DNA from: Prochlorococcus sp. AG-363-J23
Lineage (GTDB): Bacteria; Cyanobacteriota; Cyanobacteriia; PCC-6307; Cyanobiaceae
Assembly (NCBI GenBank): GCA_003280245.1
Contig: QCFN01000009.1
Location: forward strand, 1 to 47,343
DNA: 47,343 bases
Direction of reading: 5' to 3'
Within the stretch, counting starts at the first letter, position 1, and each line of letters begins with the position of its first letter. The notes beneath the pieces were generated by a model. It did no database searches. It was given only the letters and a program-made list of their open reading frames with translations, and was not told where the DNA came from. Below are positions 34,579-45,700 of this stretch, piece by piece. Both the position numbers and the translations under genes were made by a program.

Positions 34579-36516
34579 TTGATTAACATAATACGAAATG
34601 AAGCACTAATCAATAAGAATGATCTTCTAGAGGCAAGGCTCAAGGAAATACCAACAGAACCTGGCTGTTATTTATTCAAAGACTCTCAGGATAATCTCTT
34701 ATATGTTGGAAAGTCTAAATCATTAAGAAGTAGGGTTAGAAGTTACTTTAGAACAAATAATAGCCATAGTCCAAGAATCAGATTAATGATAATGCAGATA
34801 GCCGATATACAAATAATAATTACAGATAGCGATTCTGAAGCTCTTGTTCTTGAATCAAATTTAATAAAAAATCAACAACCATATTTTAATGTTCTGTTAA
34901 AAGATGATAAAAAATATCCTTATTTGTGCATTACTTGGAGTGATGAGTATCCTCGATTATTTATAACAAGAATGCGAAATAGTAAAAATCTAAAAGATAA
35001 ATTTTATGGGCCCTATGTTGATGTATCCCTTTTAAGGCAGACTTTGATGTTAGTCAAGAAATTATTTCCTCTAAGGCAAAGGCCAAGACCTCTTTATGCG
35101 AATAGAGCCTGCCTAAACTATTCAATTGGACGATGCCCTGGTGTTTGTCAGAAAAAAATATCTTCAGAAGAATATCATAAAATAGTACAGAGAGTTTCTA
35201 TGATTTTTCAGGGAAGATCTGAAGAATTAACTTCATTGCTCTATCAACAAATGAGGAACTATTCGGAAAATTATGATTATGAATCTGCTGCTTATGTTAG
35301 AGATCAAATTAGGGGAATAGATCAATTAACTCAGAGTCAGAAAATGATTATACCTGGTAAAACTTTAAGTAGAGATATCATCGCGCTTGCTTCTAATGAT
35401 AAGCTTGCTGCTATTCAAATTTTTCAGATGAGATCTGGCAAATTAGTAGGAAGACTAGCTTATACTTCGGAGATAGGAAATAAGTCCAGCCAGGAAATTC
35501 TTCAAATTGTTCTTGAGCAACACTATAGTAATGTTGAGCCCGTAGAGATTCCTAATGAAATTTTAGTTCAATATCAACTTCCTAAGGAAAATTTAATCTC
35601 AGTATGGTTAAGTGACATCAAGGGACGCAAAGTAAATATCTCCTATCCTAAAAGGAAAGAGAAATTAGAAATAATTGATTTAGTAGTAAAAAATGCAAAC
35701 TTTGAGCTTACCAGGTCAGTTAAGGCTAAAGAATATCAAACAATTGCATTAGAGGACTTAACTCAATTATTAGAGCTCAGTAATATTCCTAGAAGAATTG
35801 AATGTTATGATATCAGCCATATTCAGGGAGCCCACGCTGTTGCTTCTCAAATAGTTTTCATCCAAGGATTGCCGGCTAAGCAACATTACAGAAAATATAA
35901 TATAAAAAGTAGTTCGATAACTCCTGGACACAGTGATGATTTTATGTCTATGGCTGAGATTGTTAGAAGGAGATTTAGAAAGTGGTCACTGGCAAAGTTA
36001 GAAGGAGTTGATATAAGTACGTTAAAACAACGTTCTGATGACCCATTGAATATAGATGGATTAAATGACTGGCCAGATTTAATTGTTATTGATGGAGGTA
36101 AGGGCCAATTAAATGCTGTGATGGAAGCTCTAAGGAAATTAAAATTAGAGGAGGAAATTACAGTTTGTTCTCTAGCAAAGAGAAATGAAGAGGTATTTGT
36201 ACCTGGGAGCTCCGAACCTTTAGAAACTGAGGCATCGCAACCGGCCTTAATTCTACTGAGAAAACTACGTGATGAAGCTCATAGATTTGCGGTGAATTTT
36301 CATAGGCAAAAACGTTCTATTGCTATGAAGAGGTCACGACTTAGCGAAATTCCTGGCTTAGGGGTAAAACGTAGAAAGGAGTTACTAGCTCATTTTCGTT
36401 CGGTTGAGGCAATTCAGTTGGCCACTTTTGAAGAACTGGTAGCTTTGAATGGTTTTGGTAAATCAACTGCTAGGCAGGTTTGGTCTTACTTTCATCCTGA
36501 GGTCGATATAAATTAG
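34579..36516 (+). CDS. uvrC: Excinuclease ABC subunit C
   Basis: Nuclease of nucleotide excision repair, makes both incisions with UvrAB; 645 aa. The GIY-YIG domain is at about 24-105 (EPGCYLFKDSQDNLLYVGKS), a Cys cluster of the 4Fe-4S kind is in NRACLNYSIGRCPGVCQKKI (about 175-194), the UVR motif is in YDYESAAYVRDQIRGIDQL, and the RNase H-like domain has CYDISHIQGAHAVAS and LIVIDGGKGQLNAVMEAL. Tandem helix-hairpin-helix motifs end the chain (LSEIPGLGVKRRKELL, ALNGFGKSTARQVW). The frame opens with TTG at 34579, directly after an in-frame stop at 34576, and has no in-frame ATG nearby. Confidence 0.95.
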   Translation: MINIIRNEALINKNDLLEARLKEIPTEPGCYLFKDSQDNLLYVGKSKSLRSRVRSYFRTNNSHSPRIRLMIMQIADIQIIITDSDSEALVLESNLIKNQQPYFNVLLKDDKKYPYLCITWSDEYPRLFITRMRNSKNLKDKFYGPYVDVSLLRQTLMLVKKLFPLRQRPRPLYANRACLNYSIGRCPGVCQKKISSEEYHKIVQRVSMIFQGRSEELTSLLYQQMRNYSENYDYESAAYVRDQIRGIDQLTQSQKMIIPGKTLSRDIIALASNDKLAAIQIFQMRSGKLVGRLAYTSEIGNKSSQEILQIVLEQHYSNVEPVEIPNEILVQYQLPKENLISVWLSDIKGRKVNISYPKRKEKLEIIDLVVKNANFELTRSVKAKEYQTIALEDLTQLLELSNIPRRIECYDISHIQGAHAVASQIVFIQGLPAKQHYRKYNIKSSSITPGHSDDFMSMAEIVRRRFRKWSLAKLEGVDISTLKQRSDDPLNIDGLNDWPDLIVIDGGKGQLNAVMEALRKLKLEEEITVCSLAKRNEEVFVPGSSEPLETEASQPALILLRKLRDEAHRFAVNFHRQKRSIAMKRSRLSEIPGLGVKRRKELLAHFRSVEAIQLATFEELVALNGFGKSTARQVWSYFHPEVDIN

Positions 36517-36652
36517 TCTATCAATTTATAATTTCTTATGGTAAAGAAGCATTTTAAGTGATTACTTACAATTATTTTTGTAAAACCACTTATAGAAAAG
36601 CTGCTAAAAAGATAAAAAACCATCAAAATATAAAAATCACACTGCAATTCCT

Positions 36653-37243
36653 GTGCTTCTCTTACCATTCGGCTTAACTCTTCCACCTGAATCATATCTA
36701 TGGTTTAAGACTCTCCATATAATAGGAGTTGTCGTTTGGTTCGCAGGTCTATTTTATTTGGTTAGGTTATTTATTTACCATGTAGAGGCTAAGGAAATGG
36801 AAGAGTCCATAAGGGAATCTTTTGAAAGTCAGTACCAATTAATGGAAAGAAGGCTTGCAAACATAATTACTACTCCTGGAATGATATTAACATTGTCTAT
36901 GGCTATTTGTTTGTTAGTAAGTCAACCAGTTTGGCTTCAGCAAACATGGATGCAAGCAAAACTATTCTTTGTAGCATTACTTCTTGGTTATCACTTTTTA
37001 TGTTATCGACTTATGAGCCAATTGCAAGAGAAGACATGTTTGTGGTCTCCACGGCAACTAAGGGCTCTGAATGAATTGCCAACATTACTTCTCGTAGTAA
37101 TTGTGATGTTGGTCGTTTTCAAAACACAATTTCCTACCAATGCTGCTACATGGTTGATAGCTGGACTAGTTATTTTTATGGCAGCTTCTATACAATTTTA
37201 TGCTCGTTATCGTAGGCTTAGATCCCTTAATGCTAATGATTAA
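36653..37243 (+). CDS. hemJ: Protoporphyrinogen IX oxidase HemJ
   Basis: Membrane enzyme that oxidises protoporphyrinogen IX to protoporphyrin IX, used for heme and chlorophyll in cyanobacteria. 196 aa from GTG 36653. Close to the Synechocystis HemJ pattern: YLWFKTLHIIGVVVWFAGLFYLVRLFIYHVEA (conserved His at about 22), MERRLANIITTPGMILTLSMA, and LRALNELPTLLLVVIVMLVVF. About four or five transmembrane helices. No ATG precedes the LWFKTLH block in frame; the GTG start has no clear Shine-Dalgarno site. Its end overlaps the next gene by 14 bases. Confidence 0.9.
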   Translation: MLLLPFGLTLPPESYLWFKTLHIIGVVVWFAGLFYLVRLFIYHVEAKEMEESIRESFESQYQLMERRLANIITTPGMILTLSMAICLLVSQPVWLQQTWMQAKLFFVALLLGYHFLCYRLMSQLQEKTCLWSPRQLRALNELPTLLLVVIVMLVVFKTQFPTNAATWLIAGLVIFMAASIQFYARYRRLRSLNAND

Positions 37244-37895
37244 AAATACCTATAATGTAGAAGTAAATCAGCTGATTAACGCTCTAAGGGATTTAAAGCC
37301 TGAAGATTGTCCTTATAAAATCAATCTACACTGTCATACAATCATAAGTGATGGAAGCCTCTCTCCTGAGGATTTAATACAACAAGCTACTCAAATGGGA
37401 GTTAGCATCCTATCTGTTACTGACCATCATTCAACAGAAGCCTATCCAAGGATTAAAGATTGGATTAGTTTATATAATTCTCCGGTCCGACTTATCAGTG
37501 GAATTGAAATAAGCTGTCTTTTAAGTAAATGTCTTGTCCATGTCTTGGGATTTGGGTTTAATGTTTATGATAAAAGTATGAGAAATTATAGTCAAGGCTC
37601 CTCACCCACCGGGAAATTTTTACAAGCGGACTTCGTTGTTAACTCAATTCATGAAGCTGGTGGTTTAGTTGTTCTGGCCCATCCTGGTAGATACAGACTA
37701 CCTTTTGAAAAGTTGATTAGAGATGCGTCTGCCTTAGGTTTTGATGGTGTAGAAGTTTGGTACGACTATGAACATAAAGAGTTTTGGTCATATTCTCCCT
37801 TTATTTGTTCAAGAATTCAAAAGGAAGTTCAGGCTTTAGGTTTATATAGTACCCTTGGGACAGATACTCATGGCTATAAATTGACTGGTAGATAA
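37230..37895 (+). CDS. PHP-domain metal-dependent phosphoesterase
   Basis: Cytoplasmic hydrolase of the PHP family, 221 aa from ATG 37230 (MLMIKNTYNVEVNQ); ATG 37236 is also in frame. Metal-binding motifs: INLHCHTIISDGSLSPEDLI (HxH...D), VTDHHST, LISGIEISC, VLAHPGRY and GTDTHGY near the C-terminus. This is the arrangement of YciV/TrpH-like 3',5'-nucleotide or oligonucleotide phosphatases, but the substrate cannot be told from sequence. It is a single PHP core, without the insertions of larger family members. It overlaps the hemJ end by 14 bases, and converges on cobN. Confidence 0.85.
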   Translation: MLMIKNTYNVEVNQLINALRDLKPEDCPYKINLHCHTIISDGSLSPEDLIQQATQMGVSILSVTDHHSTEAYPRIKDWISLYNSPVRLISGIEISCLLSKCLVHVLGFGFNVYDKSMRNYSQGSSPTGKFLQADFVVNSIHEAGGLVVLAHPGRYRLPFEKLIRDASALGFDGVEVWYDYEHKEFWSYSPFICSRIQKEVQALGLYSTLGTDTHGYKLTGR

Positions 37896-37912
37896 ATAAT
37901 CCTTGATGTAAA

Positions 37913-40900
37913 CTATTTAATATTTCTATTGACTTCATAACATTCTATTATGTGATCTGCACTGCAGATTATTTCCTTTAATTTTTCTCGTTGTAAAGTT
38001 GTAGCTTCTTTCCATAATTGTCTATTATGCGCTTCAAGTAGTCTCTCTGAAATGTCTCTTAATGCCCAAGGATTATGGTCTTTTAGAAAGGATATGATTG
38101 ATTCATCAGATAGCCATGTTTCTAAAATCGATGAATAACACCAGTCGGGAACAATATTTGTAGTGGCATCATAGGAGAACAAATAGTCAAGGGATGCTCC
38201 CATTTCAAATGCTCCTTTGTATCCATGTCTTTTCATTCCTTCTATCCATTTTGGATTTAATATCCTGCTACGAACTACTTTATCGATTTCAGTTTTAAGA
38301 CTATATACTTTTGGTCTTTCACGTCTCGACATGTCTCCAAATAATATTTTGGGCATTTGCCCAGAGATTTTACCTACAGCAGAAGATAGACCACCATGGA
38401 ATTGGTAGTAATCGTCAGAATCAAGTATATCGTGTTCTCTGTTGTCTTGATTGTGCATAACAATTTCAACATCTTTAAGGCCATGTTCTAAGCCAGTTCT
38501 GTCTAATTTAGGTTCCTCATTTCCTTCGTATCTCCATTGACTCCAGGTTATGTATGCCTCAGCTAAGTCATCTCTAGTTTCCCAATTCCCAGAATCAATT
38601 AAGGATTGAAGTCCAGCTCCGTATGAACCAGGCCCAGAACCATAAATTCTACCCTGTGCTCCAAATTCTTTTACAGTTGCAGCCAAGGGATTTAGATGAG
38701 TGGGCTCATCTAAATTTGAAATCATTGTTTGAGCTCTATGTACGAGGCTAATTAATTGCGGGAAGGCATCTCTAAACAGTCCTGAAATTCTAAGTAAAAC
38801 ATCTACACGAGGCCGTTGAAGTATTTCAAGTGGAATGACTTCGATATCTAATAATCTTCTGGTTGGACCGTCCCAAATTGGTTGTATTCCAATCAATGAT
38901 AATAATTGTGATATATCTTCTCCACCATTTCTCATTGTAGATGTGCCCCATACGGATAAGGCAAGTTTTTTTAGATGCTCACCTTCATCCTGTAAATGTA
39001 GTTCTAGAATCTTTTCTGCACTTCTCTTCCCTAATTCCCAAGCTGACTCTGTCGGCAATCCTCTAAGATCAACTGAATAGAAATTTCTTCCGGTAGGAAG
39101 TACATTAATACGTCCTCTTGTTGGTGCGCCTGATGGACCGCTAGGTAATCTTTCTCCTGATATTACCTTCATTAATCCATCCTTTTCATGCTTAGCACAG
39201 TGCTTTAAACTACACCATACATTATCTCTTACGTAAGTAATATAGGGATCATCTTTGTTTGCATAGATCCATTCCTTTAGTTTAGGGCAAAGATGTGTTG
39301 GCTTGGTGTTCGTTGTATTGTAATTTCTAGTTATACCTATTATTTCCTCTAAGAAATGGAAAGCTTGATCTTCAATCCAAGTTATTGCATCTCCTATTAA
39401 TCGATAGTTTCCCTGTGTGTAAGTGAGTATTTGATTTAGGCATTTTTGTGATAATAGGTCACTTTCGTTGTCAGCCCAAGGATCTATGTCAATTTCGAGT
39501 ATTGATGCAAGTATTTGTGTTATACCCGCATAAGATGAATTTGGACATCTCATTATAGAAAGTAATAATTCAATTAGTTTTTCTTGTTTGGGTAATTCTC
39601 CAAGAATATGTAAACCTGTTCTGATCTGTCTTTCTTTAAGTTCACATAGAAATGAATCAGCAAAATTAATTTTGGAGTTTATGTCGTCTTTATTAGTATC
39701 AACTAGGTTGTCTAAGTTTAGAGATTTTGTAACAACTGATATTTTTGATTCAATAATCTCACATCTCTCTGAGTTTATATGTCTTGCTTCAAAATATTCA
39801 TCAAGTAAGTTTTCTAGTTCTAAGTACTGACCATATAATTCTGCTCTTCCTAATGGTGGAGTCAGATGATCTAAAATTACAGCATTACCCCGTCGTTTAG
39901 CTTGTGATCCTTCTCCAGGATCGTTAACAATAAATGGATATAAATGAGGGATATCACTCAAAACTATTGATGGAAAGCAAGATTTACTTAAGCCTACGCT
40001 TTTTCCTGGCAGCCATTCAGCACTTCCATGCTTGCCTAGGTGTATTAGTATATTTGAGATATTAATTTTACTAATCCAAAAATATTGAGCTAGATATCTA
40101 TGGGGTGGTGCCAGATCTGGAGAATGCAAGTCTGACAAATCTTCGTATTCATATCCTCGACTTGGCTGTATCAATATTGAAATGTTTCCTAATTTTAATC
40201 CATGGATTGCAAAACCTTCTTCTTCTAAATCGACAGCTTTTGAGGGTGTACCCCATTTTTGTTCAACTTTTTTTCTTGTAATTTCGTCAAGTGTATTCCA
40301 ATATTCGAGATATGTTTTAAGTCCTAGATATCCAAGTGGTTTTCTTTGGAAACTTTCAGGACTATTAGTTCGACCTGATAGAATCAATTTTATTAAATCA
40401 GTTGGAGTATTAGGAATCTGAGTTTTACCAAGGTCGTAATGGTTTTCTTGCAGCCATTTAAGAACATTTAGTAAGCTTTTAGGAGTATCAAGACCAACCC
40501 CATTTGCAATTCTTCCATCCCTTATGGGGTAATTAGCTAATGTTATGCATACTTTCCTTTTAGATGCCACATGATTCTTTAATTCAATCCATTTATAAGC
40601 ATGAGAAACAACCCATGAAATCCCAGGCATATATGGCTTGTTTTTATAAATTACTGTGGAAAGATTTTTGCTCTCCTCATCAATACATTTAAAGGCACAT
40701 GGTTTTGAAGTGATTCTTCCATCTAGCTCAGGCAAAACTACCTGTAGTGTTAAGTCTTGTGGATTAAGACCGCGAGAGCTTTTTTCCCATCTTTCTATTT
40801 CTTCATTGCTAGTTAATGCTTGAATGATAGGTACATTTAAATTATCCCATAGACAACCTTCATGTTTCGATTCATTGAATCTTATAGAGGCAAATGATGT

Positions 40901-41674
40901 TACTGTTATAACTATTGATACATTTTCTTGTTTGAAAATCTTTAGTACAGCCTCTTGAATGTTTTTTTGCCTAAGGCCGCTAATCCATAATAGTCTTGGA
41001 GATATCCCTTTAGATCTAAGAGAACGATTTAACTCTTTCGCTAATTCTATATCACCTGACTGAAAAATAGATCTATACATTAAAATTCCGGCTTTATTAT
41101 TGTATTCTTCTTTCTTCCAATCCCATTTTAATGGATCTTCTATATCCTTTATTTTTATGTCTTTTGCATTAATATTATGGCCTTTGATAATTCTTTCTAG
41201 TATTCTGAAAAGTTCAATGTAGTTATCTAGACCACCAACTCTAAGTAATAAAGCTAGTTTGCCTATCGCCTTAGTATTTATGCTGCTTAATTGTTCTAAC
41301 TCAACCTCTTCTTCTGGTGTACCTGATAGGACAAGTAAATTACGAGCTTTTGATTTTCTTTGCCACATCTCCAATTGTTCAAGGCCATAACTCCAATGGC
41401 CTCTTCCTCCCAGCAACCGAACCACAATAAGTTTTGAGAATTTTGCAGTAGTTGATAAATAATGATCAATCTGAGCTTGATGTCCTAGGTTTGACAGAGC
41501 TAGAGCTCTGATTCTTCCTTCCCATCCACTTAACTCACTGTTGCGTAAACAATTTGCAATTGTTGCAATATCCGAAGACGCACTTGTAAGGAACAGAACC
41601 TCAGCAGGAGGTTGTTCTACTAGGGAAATCCCTTCGTTTTCGGCTTTTCCTGGTAGGGATGAAATTCTGTGCAT
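37913..41674 (-). CDS. cobN: Cobaltochelatase subunit CobN
   Basis: Large subunit of the ATP-dependent cobaltochelatase that inserts cobalt into hydrogenobyrinic acid a,c-diamide in corrinoid synthesis. 1253 aa, family length. Recognisable blocks: an N-terminal region LFLTSASSDIATIANCL, LSGTPEEEVELEQL, CITLANYPIRDGRIANGVGLDTP (about 370-395), NILIHLGKHGSAEWLPGKSVGLS and DPGEGSQAKRRGNAVILDHLTPPLGRAELYG. LPTGRNFYSVDLRGLPTESAWELG lies further on, near residue 850-880. ChlH (Mg-chelatase) is a paralogue; the length and NYPIRDGRIANGVGLDTP variant favour CobN. No cobS/cobT neighbours; ChlI/ChlD may serve in cyanobacteria. Divergent from ilvE. Confidence 0.9.
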   Translation of the reverse strand: MHRISSLPGKAENEGISLVEQPPAEVLFLTSASSDIATIANCLRNSELSGWEGRIRALALSNLGHQAQIDHYLSTTAKFSKLIVVRLLGGRGHWSYGLEQLEMWQRKSKARNLLVLSGTPEEEVELEQLSSINTKAIGKLALLLRVGGLDNYIELFRILERIIKGHNINAKDIKIKDIEDPLKWDWKKEEYNNKAGILMYRSIFQSGDIELAKELNRSLRSKGISPRLLWISGLRQKNIQEAVLKIFKQENVSIVITVTSFASIRFNESKHEGCLWDNLNVPIIQALTSNEEIERWEKSSRGLNPQDLTLQVVLPELDGRITSKPCAFKCIDEESKNLSTVIYKNKPYMPGISWVVSHAYKWIELKNHVASKRKVCITLANYPIRDGRIANGVGLDTPKSLLNVLKWLQENHYDLGKTQIPNTPTDLIKLILSGRTNSPESFQRKPLGYLGLKTYLEYWNTLDEITRKKVEQKWGTPSKAVDLEEEGFAIHGLKLGNISILIQPSRGYEYEDLSDLHSPDLAPPHRYLAQYFWISKINISNILIHLGKHGSAEWLPGKSVGLSKSCFPSIVLSDIPHLYPFIVNDPGEGSQAKRRGNAVILDHLTPPLGRAELYGQYLELENLLDEYFEARHINSERCEIIESKISVVTKSLNLDNLVDTNKDDINSKINFADSFLCELKERQIRTGLHILGELPKQEKLIELLLSIMRCPNSSYAGITQILASILEIDIDPWADNESDLLSQKCLNQILTYTQGNYRLIGDAITWIEDQAFHFLEEIIGITRNYNTTNTKPTHLCPKLKEWIYANKDDPYITYVRDNVWCSLKHCAKHEKDGLMKVISGERLPSGPSGAPTRGRINVLPTGRNFYSVDLRGLPTESAWELGKRSAEKILELHLQDEGEHLKKLALSVWGTSTMRNGGEDISQLLSLIGIQPIWDGPTRRLLDIEVIPLEILQRPRVDVLLRISGLFRDAFPQLISLVHRAQTMISNLDEPTHLNPLAATVKEFGAQGRIYGSGPGSYGAGLQSLIDSGNWETRDDLAEAYITWSQWRYEGNEEPKLDRTGLEHGLKDVEIVMHNQDNREHDILDSDDYYQFHGGLSSAVGKISGQMPKILFGDMSRRERPKVYSLKTEIDKVVRSRILNPKWIEGMKRHGYKGAFEMGASLDYLFSYDATTNIVPDWCYSSILETWLSDESIISFLKDHNPWALRDISERLLEAHNRQLWKEATTLQREKLKEIICSADHIIECYEVNRNIK

Positions 41675-41747
41675 TTAGTTATTGTCCTTCTTTCTTCAGA
41701 TTTAGGGTTAAGTAATGAGAAAATTGGCACGTGAGTTCAACAGATAA

Positions 41748-42671
41748 ATGCATAACTTCCTTCCATTTGCTTGGTTTCAAGGAAAGTGTGTTCCTTTTCA
41801 GGATGCAAAACTTTCTATAGCAACTCATGCCCTTCACTACGGGACTGGGGCTTTTGGTGGAATGCGCGCGATTCCCGATCCTTCACAACCTAATCAGATT
41901 CTTCTTTTTAGAGCTGATAGACATGCAAAGAGACTAAGTCAAAGCGCAAGACTTCTATTGTGTGAAATCTCTGAGGAGTTCGTTATGACTTCTCTTATTG
42001 AGATGATTAGGGCCAATAAACCTTCTAAGCCTATATACCTTCGACCTTATGTCTATACAAGCGATCTTGGAATAGCGCCGCGCCTTCACAATATCGAGAC
42101 AGACTTTTTGATTTATGGCTTGGAACTTGGAGATTACCTCTCTCCTGAAGGAGTTAGTTGTCGTATTAGTAGCTGGACTAGACAGGAGGATCGTTCACTA
42201 CCCCTTAGGGGAAAGATAAGTGGTGCATATATCACAAGTTCATTGGCTAAAACTGAGGCCTTTTTAAGTGGTTTTGATGAGGCTCTATTACTTAATAGCC
42301 GTGGGAAAATAAGTGAGGCTAGTGGTATGAACCTCTTTATAGTTAGAGATGGTGAACTGATAACTCCTGGTGTTGATCAAGATATCCTTGAGGGAATTAC
42401 GCGTGCTAGTGTTATTGAATTGGCAAAATCAATGAATTTACGGGTAATTGAAAGGCCAGTAGATAAAACAGAATTATTCATTGCTGATGAGGTTTTCTTA
42501 ACTGGTACAGCAGCCAAAATTACTCCAGTTAGAAAAATCGAATCTACAGAACTTAATAATCAAAGACCCGTTATGAGCATGTTAAGAGCCAAATTGATTG
42601 CAATCACTGAGGGGAGAGACCACGATTATGATCATTGGATAACTCGTATCAATCTGGCAGAGACTAAATAG
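41748..42671 (+). CDS. ilvE: Branched-chain amino acid aminotransferase
   Basis: PLP-dependent class IV aminotransferase that makes Val, Leu and Ile from their keto acids, 307 aa. It starts MHNFLPFAWFQGKCVPFQDA, then SIATHALHYGTGAFGGMRAI. The PLP-Lys is in ITSSLAKTEAFLSGFDEALLLNS (about 161-183). GKISEASGMNLFIVRDGELITPG and ILEGITRASVIELA are class signatures, and VFLTGTAAKITPV follows. It lies 62 bases before the metH ATG, and is divergent from cobN. D-amino-acid transaminase is the other class IV option, but length and motifs fit IlvE. Confidence 0.93.
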   Translation: MHNFLPFAWFQGKCVPFQDAKLSIATHALHYGTGAFGGMRAIPDPSQPNQILLFRADRHAKRLSQSARLLLCEISEEFVMTSLIEMIRANKPSKPIYLRPYVYTSDLGIAPRLHNIETDFLIYGLELGDYLSPEGVSCRISSWTRQEDRSLPLRGKISGAYITSSLAKTEAFLSGFDEALLLNSRGKISEASGMNLFIVRDGELITPGVDQDILEGITRASVIELAKSMNLRVIERPVDKTELFIADEVFLTGTAAKITPVRKIESTELNNQRPVMSMLRAKLIAITEGRDHDYDHWITRINLAETK

Positions 42672-42733
42672 CGCAACTTTTTCTAAAAGCGTTCATTATT
42701 AATTCTAAGATAAAGGAAATTTGTTAAGCCTTG

Positions 42734-45700
42734 ATGGCATTCAATGTTCAGGAAAGCTTAGAAAGCTCTGAATTCCTAAGTCAGCTCTATGGAGAAGATT
42801 CGTCAATTCTTCTTTTCGATGGAGCAACAGGAACATCTCTTCAGCAGGCTAACCTCACTGCTGAGGATTTTGGAGGATTGAAATTAGAAGGATGTAATGA
42901 GAATCTTGTTCGAACTAGACCTGATGTAGTCAGAGAAGTTCATAAGTCATTTTTAGAAGCAGGTTGCGATGTCATTGAAACAAATACTTTTGGGGCGACA
43001 TCGATAGTACTGGGAGAATATGGATTAGAGCAATATTCTCGTGAGATCAATTATAAGGCCGCAGAAATTGCAAAACAAATAGCAATAGAATTCTCTACTA
43101 AAGAACAAAGAAGATATGTTGCTGGTTCAATTGGCCCTACAACAAAACTCCCAACATTAGGACATATCGAATTTGATATTCTTAAAGATGCTTATAAGGA
43201 ACAAGTTATAGGCTTGATTGATGGCGGTGTAGATCTTATAACATTAGAGACTTGTCAGGATGTCCTTCAGATTAAATCTGCATTGCAGGGGATAGAAGAA
43301 GGTTTCATAGGATCAAATAAAAGAGTACCAATTATGGTTTCTGTTACAATGGAGACTACTGGTACTATGTTAGTTGGAACAGATATTTCTACTGTAGTAA
43401 CAATTCTTGAGCCATTCCCTATAGATATTTTGGGTATTAATTGCGCCACAGGTCCACAAGAAATGAGAAGTCATATAAAATATTTATCTGATAATTCGCC
43501 TTTTGCAATTAGTTGTATTCCTAATGCAGGATTACCAGAAAATGTAGGTGGTGTGGCTCACTATAAACTAACTCCCATTGAGTTGAAGATGGAGATAATG
43601 CATTTTGTAGAAGACCTGGGAGTCCAAATTATCGGAGGTTGTTGTGGGACAACTCCTGACCATATTAAGTCCTTAAGTGAAATAAAAAATTGCTTAAAAC
43701 CATCAAAAAGGATTATAAGAAATTCAAAGAATAAGCAACCAAGATCGAAGCTTAATTATGAACCTAGTGCTTCTTCAATTTATAGTTTAGTCCCTTATAA
43801 ACAAGATAATTCATTCCTTATTGTTGGAGAGAGATTAAATGCAAGTGGATCTAAAAAAGCTAGAGAACTACTAATGGAAGAGAATTGGGATGGCTTAATT
43901 TCATTGGCTAAAGATCAGCTTAGAGAAAACTCTCATATCCTAGATATTAATGTTGATTATGTTGGTAGGGATGGAAATCGCGATATGAAGGAATTGGTAA
44001 GACAATTGGTAACCAATGTCAATCTTCCTTTAATGCTTGATTCAACTGACTGGCAAAAGATGGAAAGTGGACTTAAGGTTTCAGGAGGTAAATCAATACT
44101 TAATTCAACTAATTTTGAAGACGGTGAAGAACGTTTCTTTAAAGTATTGCAAATAGCTAAACAATATGGAGCTGCAGTAGTTATTGGTACAATTGATGAG
44201 GATGGAATGGCTAGAACTGCAGAAAAGAAATTGCAGATAGCTGAGAGAGCGTACAAAAATGCTTTAGATTTTGGGTTCCCCCCATATGAGCTATTTTACG
44301 ATCCCCTAGCATTACCAATTTCAACTGGTTTGGAGGAAGACCGCAGAAATGGTTTGGAGACAATTAAGGCAATAAAATTAATAAGGGAAAACTTAAATGA
44401 TGTGCATATTATTCTTGGTGTCTCTAATATTAGCTTTGGATTATCGCCAGCAGCTAGAATCTCACTAAATTCAGTCTTTCTTCATGACTGTTGTGAAGCT
44501 GGACTGGATGCTGCAATTGTTTCACCTTCTAAAATACTCCCATTAGTTAAAATTTCAGATAATCATAAGAATGTTTGCCGCGATTTAATTTTTGATAATA
44601 GAAGATTTGATAACAATAATTGTACTTATGATCCATTAACAGAATTAACTTCAATATTTATTGGTGTTACAGCTAAGGAGGCTCGTAGCTCTATAGATTT
44701 AGCTGACTTACCTGTTGAAAAAAGGTTAGAGAAACATATAATTGATGGAGAAAGAATTAACCTTGAGAAATCATTAGAGGAGGCTTTAAATGATTATACG
44801 CCATTAGATATAATCAATAAATTTTTATTAGCAGGGATGAAAGTTGTAGGAGAACTATTTGGTTCAGGTCAAATGCAACTACCATTTGTTCTGCAGTCGG
44901 CTCAAACTATGAAATCTGCCGTCTCCTTCTTAGAACCTTATTTAGAATCATCAGATCAAGATAACGCATCAAAGGGAAAATTTCTTATAGCTACAGTTAA
45001 AGGGGATGTTCATGATATTGGCAAGAATCTTGTAGATATTATTTTGTCTAATAACGGCTATGAAGTAATCAACCTTGGAATTAAACAAGATGTAGAAAAT
45101 ATAATTAACGCACAAAAGGAGATTAATGCGGATTGTATAGCTATGAGTGGGCTTCTCGTTAAATCTACAGCCTTTATGAAAGAGAATTTGGAATTATTTA
45201 ATAAGGCTAGGATTTCAGTGCCAGTTATATTAGGTGGTGCAGCATTAACACCTAAGTTCGTTACTAATGATTGTGCAAAAGTTTATAATGGAGTTGTTGT
45301 TTATGGTAAAGACGCATTTGCAGATCTTCGATTTATGGATGCTTATATGGAAGCAAAAAAAACGGAAGAGTGGAATGATAACAGAGGTTTCTCCTTTCCC
45401 TGTCCCGATGGACTGGTTTTAGGTAATAAATCTCTTTCATCTATAAATATTTCGTCTGAGTTAGATAAATCAACTAATAAAGATCAAATCTTAACTCGGG
45501 AATTTCAAAATAATAGAGAAGCTATAAGCACAAATCGCTCAACTTCCATTATCGAGGAGGCATCAATTACACCTCCTTTCATTGGTTCTAAGTGTTTATA
45601 CTCCAAGGATATTCCTATTGAGGAAATTATTTATTACTTAGATAAAAATGCATTATTCTCTGGCCAATGGCAAATGAGGAAAAATAAAGGACAGTCCAAG

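Noticed and set aside
36517-36652. Hairpin TTACAA/TTGTAA between uvrC and hemJ
   Set aside because: Weak AT-only stem without a good T-run; chance is likely in such AT-rich DNA.
42672-42733. Cobalamin or SAM riboswitch before metH
   Set aside because: The gap is only 62 bases and shows none of the conserved riboswitch boxes; too short for a cobalamin element.
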